Shown here piece after piece: positions 25,332-35,877 of a stretch of 64,000 nucleotides of DNA (position 1 is the first letter of the stretch; each line of letters opens with the position of its first letter). The stretch spans positions 124,001 through 188,000 of the forward strand of contig NZ_RRCH01000003.1 of NCBI RefSeq assembly GCF_003862495.1, given 5' to 3'. Below the pieces are notes generated by a model. It had not been told where the DNA came from. It did not search any database and worked only from the letters and a program-made list of their open reading frames with translations. Position numbers and translations under genes: made by a program. The DNA is from Halocatena pleomorpha (GTDB taxonomy: Archaea > Halobacteriota > Halobacteria > Halobacteriales > Haloarculaceae).

Positions 25332-25335
25332 AGAG

Positions 25336-25578
25336 CTACGTCTGCCCCTGCGTTCGGCGGGCGTACAGAAAGACAGAGATCGCGGTGACAATCCACACGA
25401 CCGACCCGATCCGGAGGGCAAACATGGCGCGATCGGTCCATGTGTGGAGCGCCCCGGCGTTCAGCGACAGCACTGCAACCACAGGCGCGCCAATGAGAAT
25501 CGTCACGACGAACGTGACCTGCATCACCCAGCCGTAGTCCACCCCCTCCGGTGTCGTCGTCTTGATGTGCTCAGGCAT
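25336..25578 (-). CDS. small haloarchaeal membrane protein
   Basis: 80 residues with two transmembrane helices (about 18-40 and 50-72) joined by a short loop, and a hydrophilic tail R-R-T-Q-G-Q. The N-terminus P-E-H-I-K-T-T-x-P-E-G-V-D-Y-G-W-V-M is characteristic of a conserved haloarchaeal family. No function known. It is convergent with the HAD gene (4-bp gap) and divergent from the gene at 25688. Confidence 0.7.
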   Translation of the reverse strand: MPEHIKTTTPEGVDYGWVMQVTFVVTILIGAPVVAVLSLNAGALHTWTDRAMFALRIGSVVWIVTAISVFLYARRTQGQT

Positions 25579-25687
25579 GGCTCTTCTTTCGATTCAGTAG
25601 GGTAGGTGTACATGCGACGTGATGGTGAATAAACCTACCCGTTCCGTCGTGCCGCGACGTTAAGCACACAGCGACCCAACTGCTTGT

Positions 25688-26398
25688 ATGGCCACCGACG
25701 AGGGGCGAGACTTCGATCCGGAAGCCCCCGAGGAGCGCGAAATCGGCCGCGAGATGGTGGACAAGAGCGTCGGTCTCGGATCCGTCGCCGCGCACTTTTA
25801 CCGGGGGGAAATGAGTCGCGTCACAATGTGGCGCCAGCGACTCGACGAAACGACCAATTGGGCGGTCACGATCATCGCGGCGATCCTCGTCTACGCGTTC
25901 TCGACAGAAGGACGCGACGAGATCATCCTCGCCGGAATTGTGGTTATCACCGTTTTCGTGGGGATCGAAGCGCGTCGATACCAGGATTACGACGTGTTTC
26001 GCGCTCGCGCGCGGATGCTCCAGCAGAACCTCTTTGCGAACGCACTCGATCCGTCCCAAGGGGTCGAACACCGCGCGTGGCGGCGTGAACTGAGCAACGA
26101 TTACCGCAATCCGACGACGAAAGTTCCGTTCACCGAGGCGCTTGCCCACCGACTTCGTCGGGTGTATCTCCCACTCATCACGCTGTTGATCGCGTCGTGG
26201 CTGTTCAAAGTCACGGCGCTCTCTACCGGTTCATGGGAATCGACAGCCGCCATCGGAACCGTTTCAGGGATTGGTGTCGGTGTCGTCGTCGGACTCTACT
26301 ACATTGCCGTTGTCTTGATCACAGTGTGGCCGCGAGAGCGACAGGCCAAAGGCGAATTCGGTGATCGGGAGTACGGTGAGTGGAAGGAAAGCGAGTAA
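25688..26398 (+). CDS. DUF2270-like membrane protein
   Basis: 236 residues. A conserved cytoplasmic N-terminal region (H-F-Y-R-G-E-M-S-R-V-T-M-W-R) leads into paired transmembrane helices around 60-95, a central E-A-R-R-Y-Q-D-Y-D-V motif, and two more helices near 165-225. This matches the haloarchaeal DUF2270 family, whose function is unknown. The gene is monocistronic and starts at ATG 25688. Confidence 0.8.
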   Translation: MATDEGRDFDPEAPEEREIGREMVDKSVGLGSVAAHFYRGEMSRVTMWRQRLDETTNWAVTIIAAILVYAFSTEGRDEIILAGIVVITVFVGIEARRYQDYDVFRARARMLQQNLFANALDPSQGVEHRAWRRELSNDYRNPTTKVPFTEALAHRLRRVYLPLITLLIASWLFKVTALSTGSWESTAAIGTVSGIGVGVVVGLYYIAVVLITVWPRERQAKGEFGDREYGEWKESE

Positions 26399-26458
26399 CA
26401 CACCGGGGGAACGCGTCGAATCGAACACGTTTACCTGACGCGGAGGTCACTATCGGTC

Positions 26459-27271
26459 ATGCCGTCAGTGACAGAGATCCGTTCGAAGGCTGGCTCCGAG
26501 CCAGTAACGATGCTCACAGCCTACGACGCCCCAACAGCACGCCTCGTCGAAGAGGCTGGGATGGATATCATCCTCGTCGGTGACAGCATGGGTAACGCTG
26601 CACTCGGATACGAATCGACGTTACCTGTAACCGTCGATGAGGTAGCGAGTCATACGGGTGCCGTCGCTCGTGCTGCTGAGGAGGCGCTCGTCGTTGCCGA
26701 CATGCCGTTTCTCTCCTTCGGAGTCGAAACAGCCGAGAGCGTCCACAACTGTGGCCGGATGCTCAAAGAGGCCGGAGCCGACGCCGTCAAACTCGAATCG
26801 GGCCCACACACCGTCGATCTGACTGAACGCCTTGTTCAACTCGGCATCCCGGTCATGGCACACCTCGGATTGACGCCCCAGAGGGTGAACGAACTCGGTG
26901 GCTACACCAGACAGGGGACCACTGAAGAAGACGCCGCAGAGATTCTCGATCTCGCGCGCGCCCACGAAGACGCTGGTGCGTTCTCGCTCGTTCTCGAACA
27001 CGTGCCTGCGAACCTCGCGGCCCACATCACCGACGAACTCGATATTCCGACGATCGGGATCGGTGCCGGTCCCGACTGTGACGGACAGGTGCTCGTGTTC
27101 CACGACGCGGTCGGACTCAGCGAGAACCCGCCCCCGTTTGCGACGGCGTTCGGAAACGCCCGCGAGGAGCTACAGCACGCACTCGATGGATACGTTGGGG
27201 CGGTCGAATCCGGAACGTTCCCGGCCGAAGAACACAGCCACGTCGAAGAGGATTTGGACGAACTGTACTGA
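26459..27271 (+). CDS. panB: 3-methyl-2-oxobutanoate hydroxymethyltransferase
   Basis: 270 residues; ketopantoate hydroxymethyltransferase of pantothenate and CoA synthesis, using methylene-tetrahydrofolate or an archaeal equivalent. Motifs: M-L-T-A-Y-D-A-P-T-A-R at the N-terminus, L-V-G-D-S-M-G-N near residue 40 for metal binding, V-K-L-E-S-G, G-L-T-P-Q and I-G-I-G-A-G-P-x-C-D-G-Q. A normal-length (beta/alpha)8 barrel. It is a single gene convergent with the alpha/beta hydrolase. Confidence 0.95.
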   Translation: MPSVTEIRSKAGSEPVTMLTAYDAPTARLVEEAGMDIILVGDSMGNAALGYESTLPVTVDEVASHTGAVARAAEEALVVADMPFLSFGVETAESVHNCGRMLKEAGADAVKLESGPHTVDLTERLVQLGIPVMAHLGLTPQRVNELGGYTRQGTTEEDAAEILDLARAHEDAGAFSLVLEHVPANLAAHITDELDIPTIGIGAGPDCDGQVLVFHDAVGLSENPPPFATAFGNAREELQHALDGYVGAVESGTFPAEEHSHVEEDLDELY

Positions 27272-27275
27272 ACGA

Positions 27276-28046
27276 TCAGATAGTCTCGACGAACGATCGA
27301 ACGGTGTCGTTCCACCGTTCGGGCTGCTCAATCATCGAAAGGTGCGCTGCGTCCGGAACGGTCGCTCGTTGACAGTTCGGGAGGTTTTCCGCGAGATACT
27401 CGTGAAACCGAACGGGGGTGAGCTGATCGTGTTCGCCCGTAATAGCGAGACAGGGCGTCGAAACCTCTTTCAATCGATCACGGACATCGAAGTCGTCACA
27501 GCTCAGGAAATCCCGCCGCAGTACGCCTAACCCCACGGTACGCATCGCTTCCTTGGAAATGCTTTCAGTGTCCGCATCGGCGTCGTGAAACAGCAGATCC
27601 GTCCCGTGGAGCAGTTCTGTCGTCCCCGCAAGATCCGACGCGAGCATCTCAAGAAGCCCGTCGTTCACGCCCAGTTTCGCACCCGTCCCACACAGAACGA
27701 GCCCATCGATGGACACGTCCCGTTCGAGAACGAGCCACAGCGCCACCGCACCGCCAAGGGAGTTCCCGACAACAACACCCCCATCAACCGAACGAACGAC
27801 GGCACCCACGTCGTCCGCGTACGCTTCGATCGTCTCAACACCGGGGTCGGTATCGATGTCCTCGCTTTCTCCGTGGCCGCTCAGATCAAGCGCGACAGCT
27901 GGCCGATCGATCGTGTGTGAACCGTACTGGTTAACCCATACGTTGTGAGTGCCACCACTGCCGTGAACGTACACCACTGGCTTCCCGTCTCCAAAATCGG
28001 TCCGCCGAAACCCCGTCTCGCGTCCGTTGTGATGAACGGTTTGCAT
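27276..28046 (-). CDS. alpha/beta hydrolase
   Basis: 256 residues from ATG 28046; the longer frame from 28094 adds a Cys-rich leader with no family character. The oxyanion region V-Y-V-H-G-S-G-G is near residue 25, nucleophile elbow G-N-S-L-G-G near 96, acid in G-E-H-D-Q-L-T-P and catalytic His in P-D-A-A-H-L-S. It belongs to the broad esterase/haloperoxidase-like group; substrate unknown. Confidence 0.85.
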   Translation of the reverse strand: MQTVHHNGRETGFRRTDFGDGKPVVYVHGSGGTHNVWVNQYGSHTIDRPAVALDLSGHGESEDIDTDPGVETIEAYADDVGAVVRSVDGGVVVGNSLGGAVALWLVLERDVSIDGLVLCGTGAKLGVNDGLLEMLASDLAGTTELLHGTDLLFHDADADTESISKEAMRTVGLGVLRRDFLSCDDFDVRDRLKEVSTPCLAITGEHDQLTPVRFHEYLAENLPNCQRATVPDAAHLSMIEQPERWNDTVRSFVETI

Positions 28047-28189
28047 ACCGGAACTACGCCGACAGTTCCATAAACACTGCACCTCTAGATTCACCCCACC
28101 ATTTCACTGTTTGATTCTCCTAACGATCTGAACCGCATTTCTACCGATCTTCTGATCGACAACACCGTGTCGCGATTTTTTGCCGAAGA

Positions 28190-28221
28190 TTTATATAGTA
28201 CCGTGACTAACTTAGAGTTAG
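28190..28221 (+). promoter_or_regulatory. TATA box and inverted repeat before the cdc48 operon
   Basis: tttatata (28190-28197) is centred about 29 bases before the ATG at 28223. Between it and the ATG lies ctaact-tag-agttag (28207-28221), a 6-bp inverted repeat. Its position at the start site would suit a repressor of this operon. Confidence 0.5.
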
Positions 28222-28222
28222 C

Positions 28223-28456
28223 ATGAACGACCAACAGCGGTTCACGAGTGAGGGAGCACCCGTTTCCAAATACGAATACGACGACGCAATCGTGTTCGTG
28301 ATGGACGTCGGTGCCGGCACCGACGTATCGATCGATGTCGCTGACGGAACGGCGATGTTCGCCGTCGAAGGCAAACAGTACGATATCGACCTTCCGACCG
28401 GCGACGCGCAAGCGTTTATGAAAAACGGGATCGTTGGTGTAGAGGTGGAACGATGA
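28223..28456 (+). CDS. small conserved protein encoded before Cdc48
   Basis: 77 residues, beta-rich, with [20 protein letters not shown] and a C-terminal N-G-I-V-G-V-E-V. It overlaps the Cdc48 gene by 4 bp, so the products are probably made together, and a role as adaptor or regulator of the AAA ATPase is a reasonable inference. The strand pattern faintly recalls Hsp20-type beta sandwiches. No catalytic residues are seen. Confidence 0.7.
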   Translation: MNDQQRFTSEGAPVSKYEYDDAIVFVMDVGAGTDVSIDVADGTAMFAVEGKQYDIDLPTGDAQAFMKNGIVGVEVER

Positions 28457-30714
28457 AACTCACAGTTAAATTCCTCAAACAAAAAGACGCAGGGCGTGGA
28501 CTCGCAGCGATCGACCGCGAAGCGATGTCCGAGCTTGATCTCGAAAACGGGGATTACATCGTTATCAGCGCAGACGATGGCCGTGCTGTCGCCCGCGTCT
28601 GGCCGGGCTATCCGGAGGATCAGGGGCAGGAAATCATCCGGATCGACGGACGCCTCCGTCAGGAGGTCGGCGTCGGGATCGACGACAGCGTCACCGTCGA
28701 GAAAGCGGACGTAAAGCCCGCAAAAAGCATTACAGTGGCGCTGCCCCAGACCCTCCGGATTCAGGGCGACGTCGGATCATTGATCCGCGATCAACTGAGC
28801 GGCCACGCGGTGACGACGGGTCAAACCGTTCCGATCTCGTTCGGTTTGGGTCCCCTATCCAGCATGTCCGGCCAGAGCATCCCGCTGAAGATCGCAGACA
28901 CCAGCCCGAGCGGGACGGTCGTGATCACCGATTCGACGGAGATGCATGTGAGTGAGAAACCCGCCGAACAGATCGTTTCTGAAGAGCCAAGCGATCGGGA
29001 GACGCCCAACGTCACCTACGAAGACATCGGCGGACTAGACGAGGAACTCGAACAGGTCAGAGAGATGATCGAGTTGCCGATGCGTCATCCAGAACTGTTC
29101 CGGCAGTTGGGGATCGATCCACCCAAGGGGGTCCTCCTGCACGGCCCACCCGGAACCGGTAAGACGCTGATGGCCAAGGCGGTGGCTAGCGAGATCGACG
29201 CGTACTTTACCAACATCTCCGGGCCGGAGATCATGTCGAAATTCTACGGTGAATCCGAAGAACAGCTCCGGGAGATCTTCGAAGAGGCCTCCGACAACGC
29301 GCCCGCGATCGTCTTCATCGACGAACTCGACGCCATCGCACCAAAACGCGGTGAGACCACTGGCGATGTCGAGCGCCGCGTCGTCGCTCAGCTCCTCTCG
29401 CTGATGGATGGGCTTGAAGAACGCGGGCAAGTGACCGTCATCGGCGCAACCAACCGCGTCGATGCGCTTGATCCCGCGCTTCGGCGTGGCGGCCGATTCG
29501 ATCGGGAGATCGAAGTCGGCGTGCCCGACCAAGAGGGACGCAAGGAGATCTTACAGGTCCACACCCGAGGGATGCCTCTCACCGACGACGTCGATCTTGA
29601 CGTGTACGCCGAGAACACGCACGGGTTCGTGGGAGCCGATCTCGAATCACTCGCCAAAGAGGGCGCTATGACCGCGTTGCGGCGCATTCGTCCCCAGTTG
29701 GATCTCGAAAGCGACGAGATCGACAGCGAGGTACTCGAAGACTTGCGCGTGACGGACGACGATTTCCGGGACGCGCTCAAAGGCATCGAACCGTCCGCGC
29801 TCCGGGAAGTGTTCGTCGAAGTTCCAGACGTTACGTGGAACAGCGTCGGCGGACTCGAAAACACCAAAGATCGGCTCCGAGAGACGATCCAGTGGCCGAT
29901 CGACTATCCCGAGGTGTTCCGGACGATGGACATGGCCTCGGCCAAAGGGGTCCTCCTGTACGGTCCACCAGGCACAGGGAAAACGTTGCTCGCAAAAGCC
30001 ATCGCCAACGAGGCCAACAGTAACTTCATCTCGATCAAGGGACCGGAGCTGTTGAACAAGTATGTCGGTGAATCCGAGAAAGGCGTCCGAGATGTCTTCT
30101 CGAAGGCCAGGGAGAACGCACCGACCGTCGTGTTCTTCGATGAGATCGATTCGATCGCGGGCGAGCGCGGACAGCGCATGAGCGACTCCGGTGTCGGCGA
30201 GCGCGTCGTCTCACAACTGCTGACGGAACTCGACGGCGTTGAAGAACTCGACGACGTTGTCGTCATCGCTGCGACCAACCGACCGGATCTCATCGACAGC
30301 GCCCTCCTCCGGCCCGGACGTCTCGACCGGCACGTTCACGTGCCGGTTCCTGACGAGGAGGCCCGGCAAGCGATCTTCGAGGTCCACACCCGTGACAAAC
30401 CCCTCGCTGACGCCGTCGATCTCGAACGGCTGGCACGGATGTCTGATGGGTACGTCGGAGCCGATATCGAAGCCGTTTGTCGCGAAGCCGCGATGATCGC
30501 TACCCGTGAATTCATCGACCACGTCGACGCCGAAGAGATCGAAACCTCAGTTGGAAACGTCCGCATCACGATGGATCACTTCGAGCAGGCGCTTGAGGAG
30601 ACCAGTCCAAGCGTCACCGACGAAGTCCGCGAACAGTACGACGAGATCGAAGACCAGTTCGGACGCGCCAGTGAACCGACCGACAGAGAACAGATCAGCC
30701 GAACGTTCCAGTGA
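28453..30714 (+). CDS. Cdc48/p97/VAT-type AAA ATPase
   Basis: 753 residues with the N-D1-D2 layout. The N-terminal double-psi barrel domain spans about 1-180; Walker A G-P-P-G-T-G-K-T is at 231-238 and again at 504-511, Walker B at F-I-D-E-L-D and F-F-D-E-I-D, with arginine-finger R-R-G-G-R-F-D-R and R-P-G-R-L-D-R segments. It unfolds proteins and feeds archaeal proteasomes. The C-terminus lacks the hydrophobic-tyrosine motif common to proteasome-binding paralogues. Start ATG 28453. Confidence 0.95.
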   Translation: MKLTVKFLKQKDAGRGLAAIDREAMSELDLENGDYIVISADDGRAVARVWPGYPEDQGQEIIRIDGRLRQEVGVGIDDSVTVEKADVKPAKSITVALPQTLRIQGDVGSLIRDQLSGHAVTTGQTVPISFGLGPLSSMSGQSIPLKIADTSPSGTVVITDSTEMHVSEKPAEQIVSEEPSDRETPNVTYEDIGGLDEELEQVREMIELPMRHPELFRQLGIDPPKGVLLHGPPGTGKTLMAKAVASEIDAYFTNISGPEIMSKFYGESEEQLREIFEEASDNAPAIVFIDELDAIAPKRGETTGDVERRVVAQLLSLMDGLEERGQVTVIGATNRVDALDPALRRGGRFDREIEVGVPDQEGRKEILQVHTRGMPLTDDVDLDVYAENTHGFVGADLESLAKEGAMTALRRIRPQLDLESDEIDSEVLEDLRVTDDDFRDALKGIEPSALREVFVEVPDVTWNSVGGLENTKDRLRETIQWPIDYPEVFRTMDMASAKGVLLYGPPGTGKTLLAKAIANEANSNFISIKGPELLNKYVGESEKGVRDVFSKARENAPTVVFFDEIDSIAGERGQRMSDSGVGERVVSQLLTELDGVEELDDVVVIAATNRPDLIDSALLRPGRLDRHVHVPVPDEEARQAIFEVHTRDKPLADAVDLERLARMSDGYVGADIEAVCREAAMIATREFIDHVDAEEIETSVGNVRITMDHFEQALEETSPSVTDEVREQYDEIEDQFGRASEPTDREQISRTFQ

Positions 30715-30734
30715 CGAAACTGGATTGGTCGGAA

Positions 30735-31550
30735 TCATCGCCTGACGGGAACGTCACGCGCAGCGAGATGGGATTTGACATCCTCGATGGTGTACTCTCC
30801 GAAGTGGAAGATCGACGCAGCCAGCGCCGCGTCCGCCCCAGCTTGGGTGAACACGTCGTACATGTCTTCGGGACCGCCACAGCCCGATGACGCGATGACG
30901 GGCGTCGAAACGGCGTCACAGACGGCTTCCGTGAGCGGAATATCGTAGCCGTCTTTCGTTCCATCGGCGTCGATGGAGTTGACGAACAACTCACCAGCGC
31001 CGCGTTCGTCGGCTTCCGTCGCCCATTCGACGACATCAACGCCGGTACCCTCGCGGCCGCCCTTAACCGTACATTCGAACCAGCACGACTCTCCATCGAC
31101 ACGGGTGTACTGTTCGCCTGCCTCGTCGAACCGACGCCGAGCGTCGACGCTGATAACGACACACTGACTACCGAAAGCCGCTGCCGTCTCCGTGATGAGC
31201 TCGGGCCGTTTGAGCGCTCCCGTGTTGATCGACACCTTATCAGCCCCAGCGCGGAGCGTCTCCTTTACGTCCTCCCGAGTCCGGATTCCCCCGCCAACGG
31301 TCAGTGGGATAAACACTTCATCCGCAACCCGAGACACCGTCTCTAGCATCGTTTCCCGTCCTTCGGCACTCGCCGTAATGTCCAAGAACACGAATTCGTC
31401 AGCGCCCGCCTCGTTGTACCGGCGCGCCATCTCGACCGGATCGCCCGTATACTGGAGATCTTCGAAGTTGACGCCCGTGTAGACGGCGGCGTTCCCCTCC
31501 TCGTCGAGATCCACATCGATACAGGGAATGATCCGCTTGGCCAACGTCAT
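30735..31550 (-). CDS. hisF: imidazole glycerol phosphate synthase cyclase subunit
   Basis: 271 residues from ATG 31550; the longer frame from 31658 is discarded. HisF motifs: [10 protein letters not shown] with the catalytic Asp near residue 11, G-G-G-I-R-T near 80 and an I-A-S-S-G-C-G-G near 225, with D-G-T-K-D-G-Y at the other phosphate site. It works with HisH in histidine synthesis. No other his gene adjoins; hisC is about 22 kb away. Confidence 0.95.
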   Translation of the reverse strand: MTLAKRIIPCIDVDLDEEGNAAVYTGVNFEDLQYTGDPVEMARRYNEAGADEFVFLDITASAEGRETMLETVSRVADEVFIPLTVGGGIRTREDVKETLRAGADKVSINTGALKRPELITETAAAFGSQCVVISVDARRRFDEAGEQYTRVDGESCWFECTVKGGREGTGVDVVEWATEADERGAGELFVNSIDADGTKDGYDIPLTEAVCDAVSTPVIASSGCGGPEDMYDVFTQAGADAALAASIFHFGEYTIEDVKSHLAARDVPVRR

Positions 31551-31700
31551 GCCCGAGGTAGGATTCGAGGTATTAAAACGAGTCCGACTCGCGAGGCGAC
31601 CGACGCCTGTTCCGTATGGCTGGCTACTGGACAACATATACGTTTCATTCAATTTCAACGATCGAACCGCGTCCGAAAATATACACTGAGATATTAGTTA

Positions 31701-33311
31701 TTGGCTATTGACCAGAAACGCGTGATCGATCGATCTCACTGGCGCTGGTGTGTTGCTGGCGTCCTTGTGTTCGTTCCGGTTTACCTCGCGTACGTTCTGA
31801 CACACGAGCATCCATCGTTAGGGGGCGGGCTGTTCTTGATGATGGGTGAGGAGATTGTCGCCCACGGGTACACGCTGCCCACAAGGATTTCACATTACAC
31901 GTCGGGCGGGATACCCTTCAGCTATCCGCCGCTCATGCTGTTCGTCGTCGGATTCCTGCTTGACATCGGTGCGCCACCGCTCGCGCTTGCGCGTCTCTTT
32001 CCGGGAGTGGTAGTCGCGTGTGCGCTCATCGTCTACGCCGTAGCAGCGACAGAGCTACTCCAGAGCCGTCGACAAGGGGCGTTTGCGGCAATCGTGGTCG
32101 CAACCGCTCCGTCGGTGCTTCATCTGACTCTCACGGCGGGCGGGACCGTCCGGGCAGCGGCGTTGCTGTTCACGAGTGCCGGCATATACACCGGCGTTCG
32201 GCTTTTCAAAACCGGTTCACGGACGTGGCTGCTCGCCTCGATGGGTCTGTTCGGGGCAACGCTGCTCACTCACCCGTTGTACACGTTCTTCTTCGGCACG
32301 AGCTACCTCGTATTGTACGTCTGGCTCGACCGAACGGTAGACGGACTGCTTCGCGGGGCTGTTGTCGCCGCTGGTGGTATCGTTCTCGCTGCGCCGTGGT
32401 GGCTGCCGGTTGTCAGCACGCACGGATTTGAGGTGTTCCTGCAGGCGGGGAGCACTCACGACGGCATCGGCTATCTCAACTGGTACCAAGAGTTTCCCAC
32501 GGAGACGGTGTCGGTGCCGTCACCTTGGCCTCCGCTTGCAATTCTCAGCGGACTGTTTCTCCTTGTCCGCCGGAAGCCGATGCTCCCGAGTTGGTTCGTC
32601 GTCGTTGGTTTTCTCACCGGCCGCGACGAATTCCTACTCGTTATCGGCGCGATGATGGTCGCCGTGTCGCTGTTTGAGGGAGTGGTTCCGCTTCTCCGAC
32701 GGATCGAGACCACAGTTTTAGAGACAATCGAAACAAGAGACGGGACGGCGTTGTCCGCCTGTAAGCGCGGAGCGATGCGATTGCGATCCAACGGACCGCG
32801 CGGCTGTGTGCTGGCGATCCTCATCCTTGGGTTGGTCACAGCCTACGGCACGACCTCCGCAGCGGTGTACGTTGCTGGCGGGGACGCGGACGATGAGTTA
32901 CCGATGTTCGTGCACGGCTCCGACGTAACAGCGACGGAATGGGTCCGGTCGAACACGACCGAAAACGCCTCGTTCGTCGTCATCGGAGACGTTGCGGAAT
33001 GGTTCCCCCTACTCACTGATCGGACGAATCTCGTTGTCCCCCAAGGGAGTGAGTGGGAAGGAACGAGAGACCGACAGATGCACATGCGAGACCAGTTACG
33101 CCCGTGTCTCGACGCTTCCTGTCTCACGTCACGGCTCGATCAGTTCAATCTCGATCCGGACTACGTGTATCTTACCGCCTCGGGATACGCTCGCAAAGAC
33201 CGCCAAGCGGGAGAACGCCGCTGGACGCGTCTCGGACGCAGTTTGCGGCAATCACCCGACTACGAAGTCGTCTTCGAGACCAAAGGCACACTGATCGTTC
33301 GGCGGAGATAA
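31701..33311 (+). CDS. GT-C-like polytopic membrane protein
   Basis: 536 residues starting at TTG 31701 (no closer ATG in a good position). About 11 hydrophobic helices occupy residues 15-340, with the first extramembrane loop T-H-E-H-P-S-L-G-G-G bearing acidic and aromatic residues, then a soluble C-terminal domain (about 395-536). The arrangement resembles GT-C glycosyltransferases that use lipid-linked sugars. I do not see a diagnostic motif, so family assignment is tentative. No glycosylation partner adjoins. Confidence 0.6.
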   Translation: MAIDQKRVIDRSHWRWCVAGVLVFVPVYLAYVLTHEHPSLGGGLFLMMGEEIVAHGYTLPTRISHYTSGGIPFSYPPLMLFVVGFLLDIGAPPLALARLFPGVVVACALIVYAVAATELLQSRRQGAFAAIVVATAPSVLHLTLTAGGTVRAAALLFTSAGIYTGVRLFKTGSRTWLLASMGLFGATLLTHPLYTFFFGTSYLVLYVWLDRTVDGLLRGAVVAAGGIVLAAPWWLPVVSTHGFEVFLQAGSTHDGIGYLNWYQEFPTETVSVPSPWPPLAILSGLFLLVRRKPMLPSWFVVVGFLTGRDEFLLVIGAMMVAVSLFEGVVPLLRRIETTVLETIETRDGTALSACKRGAMRLRSNGPRGCVLAILILGLVTAYGTTSAAVYVAGGDADDELPMFVHGSDVTATEWVRSNTTENASFVVIGDVAEWFPLLTDRTNLVVPQGSEWEGTRDRQMHMRDQLRPCLDASCLTSRLDQFNLDPDYVYLTASGYARKDRQAGERRWTRLGRSLRQSPDYEVVFETKGTLIVRRR

Positions 33312-33371
33312 CCATCATCGCACTAGAAACCGGACCGACAGCCCAAAGTACAGTCCCGCCACAGCACAGAT

Positions 33372-33530
33372 ATGGCTAATCACGAGAGCACAGCGATCGA
33401 CGCGGACCACATCGAACGCCAAACCGCCCCCCAACAGCCGTACACCATGCGCGACGTCGGCGTCGGAATCGTCGTTGCGATCGTCGGGCTGGCGATCGTC
33501 TTCGGCGTGCCGATTCTCACCACACTCTGA
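33372..33530 (+). CDS. small single-helix membrane protein
   Basis: 52 residues from ATG 33372: hydrophilic N-terminus of about 28 residues, then one transmembrane helix V-G-V-G-I-V-V-A-I-V-G-L-A-I-V-F-G. It is convergent with purL (22-bp gap) and follows the GT-C-like gene by 60 bp. It belongs to the many small haloarchaeal membrane proteins of unknown role. Confidence 0.6.
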   Translation: MANHESTAIDADHIERQTAPQQPYTMRDVGVGIVVAIVGLAIVFGVPILTTL

Positions 33531-33552
33531 GCTAGTTACGAACGAAAGCGCA

Positions 33553-35721
33553 TCAATCGAGTTCCTGATCGAGCACTCCTCGAATCGATCGGACTGTCTC
33601 TGCGTCGTATTCGAGCCGTTCTCCGTTCACCGTTAGTGTGAGTTCACCGCTCGCGTCAGTGTAGCCGATCCGCTCAACCGGAACGTTGTCCGGGAACGCT
33701 GCTCGGACCGCAGTCGGTGCAGTGGTTTCGACGACCGCCCGCCCTGTTCGTTCGTGGAACAACAGCCCTGCGCCGTTGTCGTCACCGGTGAGCGTTACCT
33801 CTGCGCCCCTGTTCTCTGAGATCATCTCTGCGAGGGCAACGGCGAGGCCGCCGTGACTCACGTCGTGTACCGCTTTAGTGTGTTCGTCGGTCGCAACTGC
33901 CGCAAGCGCTTCGACGAACGCCGTCGCTACGGACTCCCCGGGTGGGGTGGGAAACGCGTCAGTGCCGTCGAACTGAGCAAGATACTCCGATCCCCCGAGT
34001 CGTGGCGTCCGCTCGGACGCCACGGTGTGGTCCCCGATGAGAAGGATCGTTCCCGGTTCCGGTTCGTCGGAGTCGGGAAAGCCGAGCGGCGGAGCGTCGT
34101 ACCCCGTCGTCGTTCCAACCATTGCGAGTGTCGGCGTCGGGGGAATCGGACCACTCGCAGAATCGTTGTACAAGGAGACGTTGCCCCCGACGACTGGCAC
34201 CGACAGCGCTCGGCACATGTCAGCCAGTCCGTCAACGATTCCTTTGAACCCACCGTACACGCTGGGCGTCTCGGGATTGCCGCCGTTGAGACAGTCCACG
34301 GCAGCCAACGGCGTCGCCCCTTTGGCAGCGAGGTTCGTCGTGACTTCAAGCGCCACCGCACGAGCGCCGTCATACGGATTGAGCGCTGTCCAGTTGGGAT
34401 TGCTTCCGGCGGCGATCGCAATTCCTCGCTCATCTTCACATTCACGGGCAGCCAGCACCGCAGCGTCATCACCAGGCCGAACGATCGTCCGCGTTCCGAC
34501 TTCGTGATCGTACTGACGGTACACCCACCGCTTGCTCGCCGTGCTCGGGCTTGCGAGCACCGACTCGAACGCAGTCTCTAACGTCGGTGTCGGGAGGTCG
34601 GTCTCTTCGGGCGGCGTTGGCGGAACGCTGTCGAGATCGTTCATCGGCGCACCGTCAGCTAAGTAATCGGCCGGCACGTCGACGACCGTTTCTCCGTCGA
34701 ACGTACAGACGTAGTTGCCCTCTGTCACCGTTCCGATGACAGAGCTCCCAAGATCAAACCGGTCTGCGATCTCCTGGACGCGATCGACGTGTTCGGGAGC
34801 GACTTCATAACACATCCGCTCTTGGGATTCAGCGAGGAGGATTTCGAGCGCGCTCATGTTCGGCTCGCGCTGGTGAACGCTATCGAGTTCGATGCGTGCA
34901 CCCAGTCCGCCTTTTGCGACCAGCTCGCTGGATGCCCCGCCAAGCCCCGCCGCGCCGAGATCGCGCGCCGATTCGATCAACTCCTCATCGAGTAACGCTT
35001 CGTTCGCTTCAATGAGGAGCTTCTCAGTGTAGGGATCACCGACCTGCACCGCCGGTCGGTCCTCGGTTTCGGCGTCCTCGCTCAGATCCTCGCTCGCAAA
35101 ACTGGCGCCACCGAGCCCATCCCGCCCGGTGGCGTTGCCCACGAGCACTAACGTGTTGCCCGCGTTCTGGGCTTCGGCAGTAACCAATCGGTCGGGGGTG
35201 ACGACCCCAACACACGCGACGTTGACGAGCGGATTTCCTGCATATTCAGGATGAAAAACGACGCTGCCGCCGACAGTCGGCACGCCGATCGAGTTGCCGT
35301 AATCTGCGATCCCCTCAACAACGCCCTCGAACAGATACCGGGGGTGTTCGTCCGCAAACGATCCAAAATAGAGGCTGTCGGTGAGCGCGATCGGATACGC
35401 TCCCATTGACATGGTGTCGCGTACGATTCCCCCAACTCCCGTCGCAGCTCCGTCGTAGGGATCGACGTAGGACGGATGGTTGTGGCTCTCGATCCCCAAC
35501 GTGATGTACACCGAATCAGAAAGCGCAACAACTGCGGCGTCATCGCCTGGACCGACGACGACAGCATCGCTGTTGCTATCGAACGCTGACAGCAACGGTC
35601 GGGAAGAACGATACGCGCAGTGCTCACTCCACAGATTTTCAAAGAGCGCTTCCTCTGCTGGTGTCGGATCGCGGTCGAGTTCCGAAACGACGAGTTCGTA
35701 ATCCGACGCGGAGAGGCTCAT
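33553..35721 (-). CDS. purL: phosphoribosylformylglycinamidine synthase subunit PurL
   Basis: 722 residues, the small PurL of the PurS/PurL/PurQ type. ATP and metal motifs are present: W-S-E-H-C-A-Y near residue 30, [15 protein letters not shown] and a second half with P-G-D-D-A-A-V-L and [10 protein letters not shown], giving the two-fold AIRS-like repeat. It makes FGAM from FGAR, ATP and glutamine-derived ammonia. PurS and PurQ are not in this neighbourhood. Confidence 0.96.
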   Translation of the reverse strand: MSLSASDYELVVSELDRDPTPAEEALFENLWSEHCAYRSSRPLLSAFDSNSDAVVVGPGDDAAVVALSDSVYITLGIESHNHPSYVDPYDGAATGVGGIVRDTMSMGAYPIALTDSLYFGSFADEHPRYLFEGVVEGIADYGNSIGVPTVGGSVVFHPEYAGNPLVNVACVGVVTPDRLVTAEAQNAGNTLVLVGNATGRDGLGGASFASEDLSEDAETEDRPAVQVGDPYTEKLLIEANEALLDEELIESARDLGAAGLGGASSELVAKGGLGARIELDSVHQREPNMSALEILLAESQERMCYEVAPEHVDRVQEIADRFDLGSSVIGTVTEGNYVCTFDGETVVDVPADYLADGAPMNDLDSVPPTPPEETDLPTPTLETAFESVLASPSTASKRWVYRQYDHEVGTRTIVRPGDDAAVLAARECEDERGIAIAAGSNPNWTALNPYDGARAVALEVTTNLAAKGATPLAAVDCLNGGNPETPSVYGGFKGIVDGLADMCRALSVPVVGGNVSLYNDSASGPIPPTPTLAMVGTTTGYDAPPLGFPDSDEPEPGTILLIGDHTVASERTPRLGGSEYLAQFDGTDAFPTPPGESVATAFVEALAAVATDEHTKAVHDVSHGGLAVALAEMISENRGAEVTLTGDDNGAGLLFHERTGRAVVETTAPTAVRAAFPDNVPVERIGYTDASGELTLTVNGERLEYDAETVRSIRGVLDQELD

Positions 35722-35877
35722 TGCCGGGATGTCAGCTAAGCCCGGTGAAAGCCCTTTCTATGTTGTCCAATCCGCTGCTCCGGTCTATCTATAGCTCGTT
35801 GTGAATGATATTGGGTGACATTTATCGATCGAATCGAGTATCGTATCGCTTTTGCCAGCAGCGACGAACTGCTGGAT

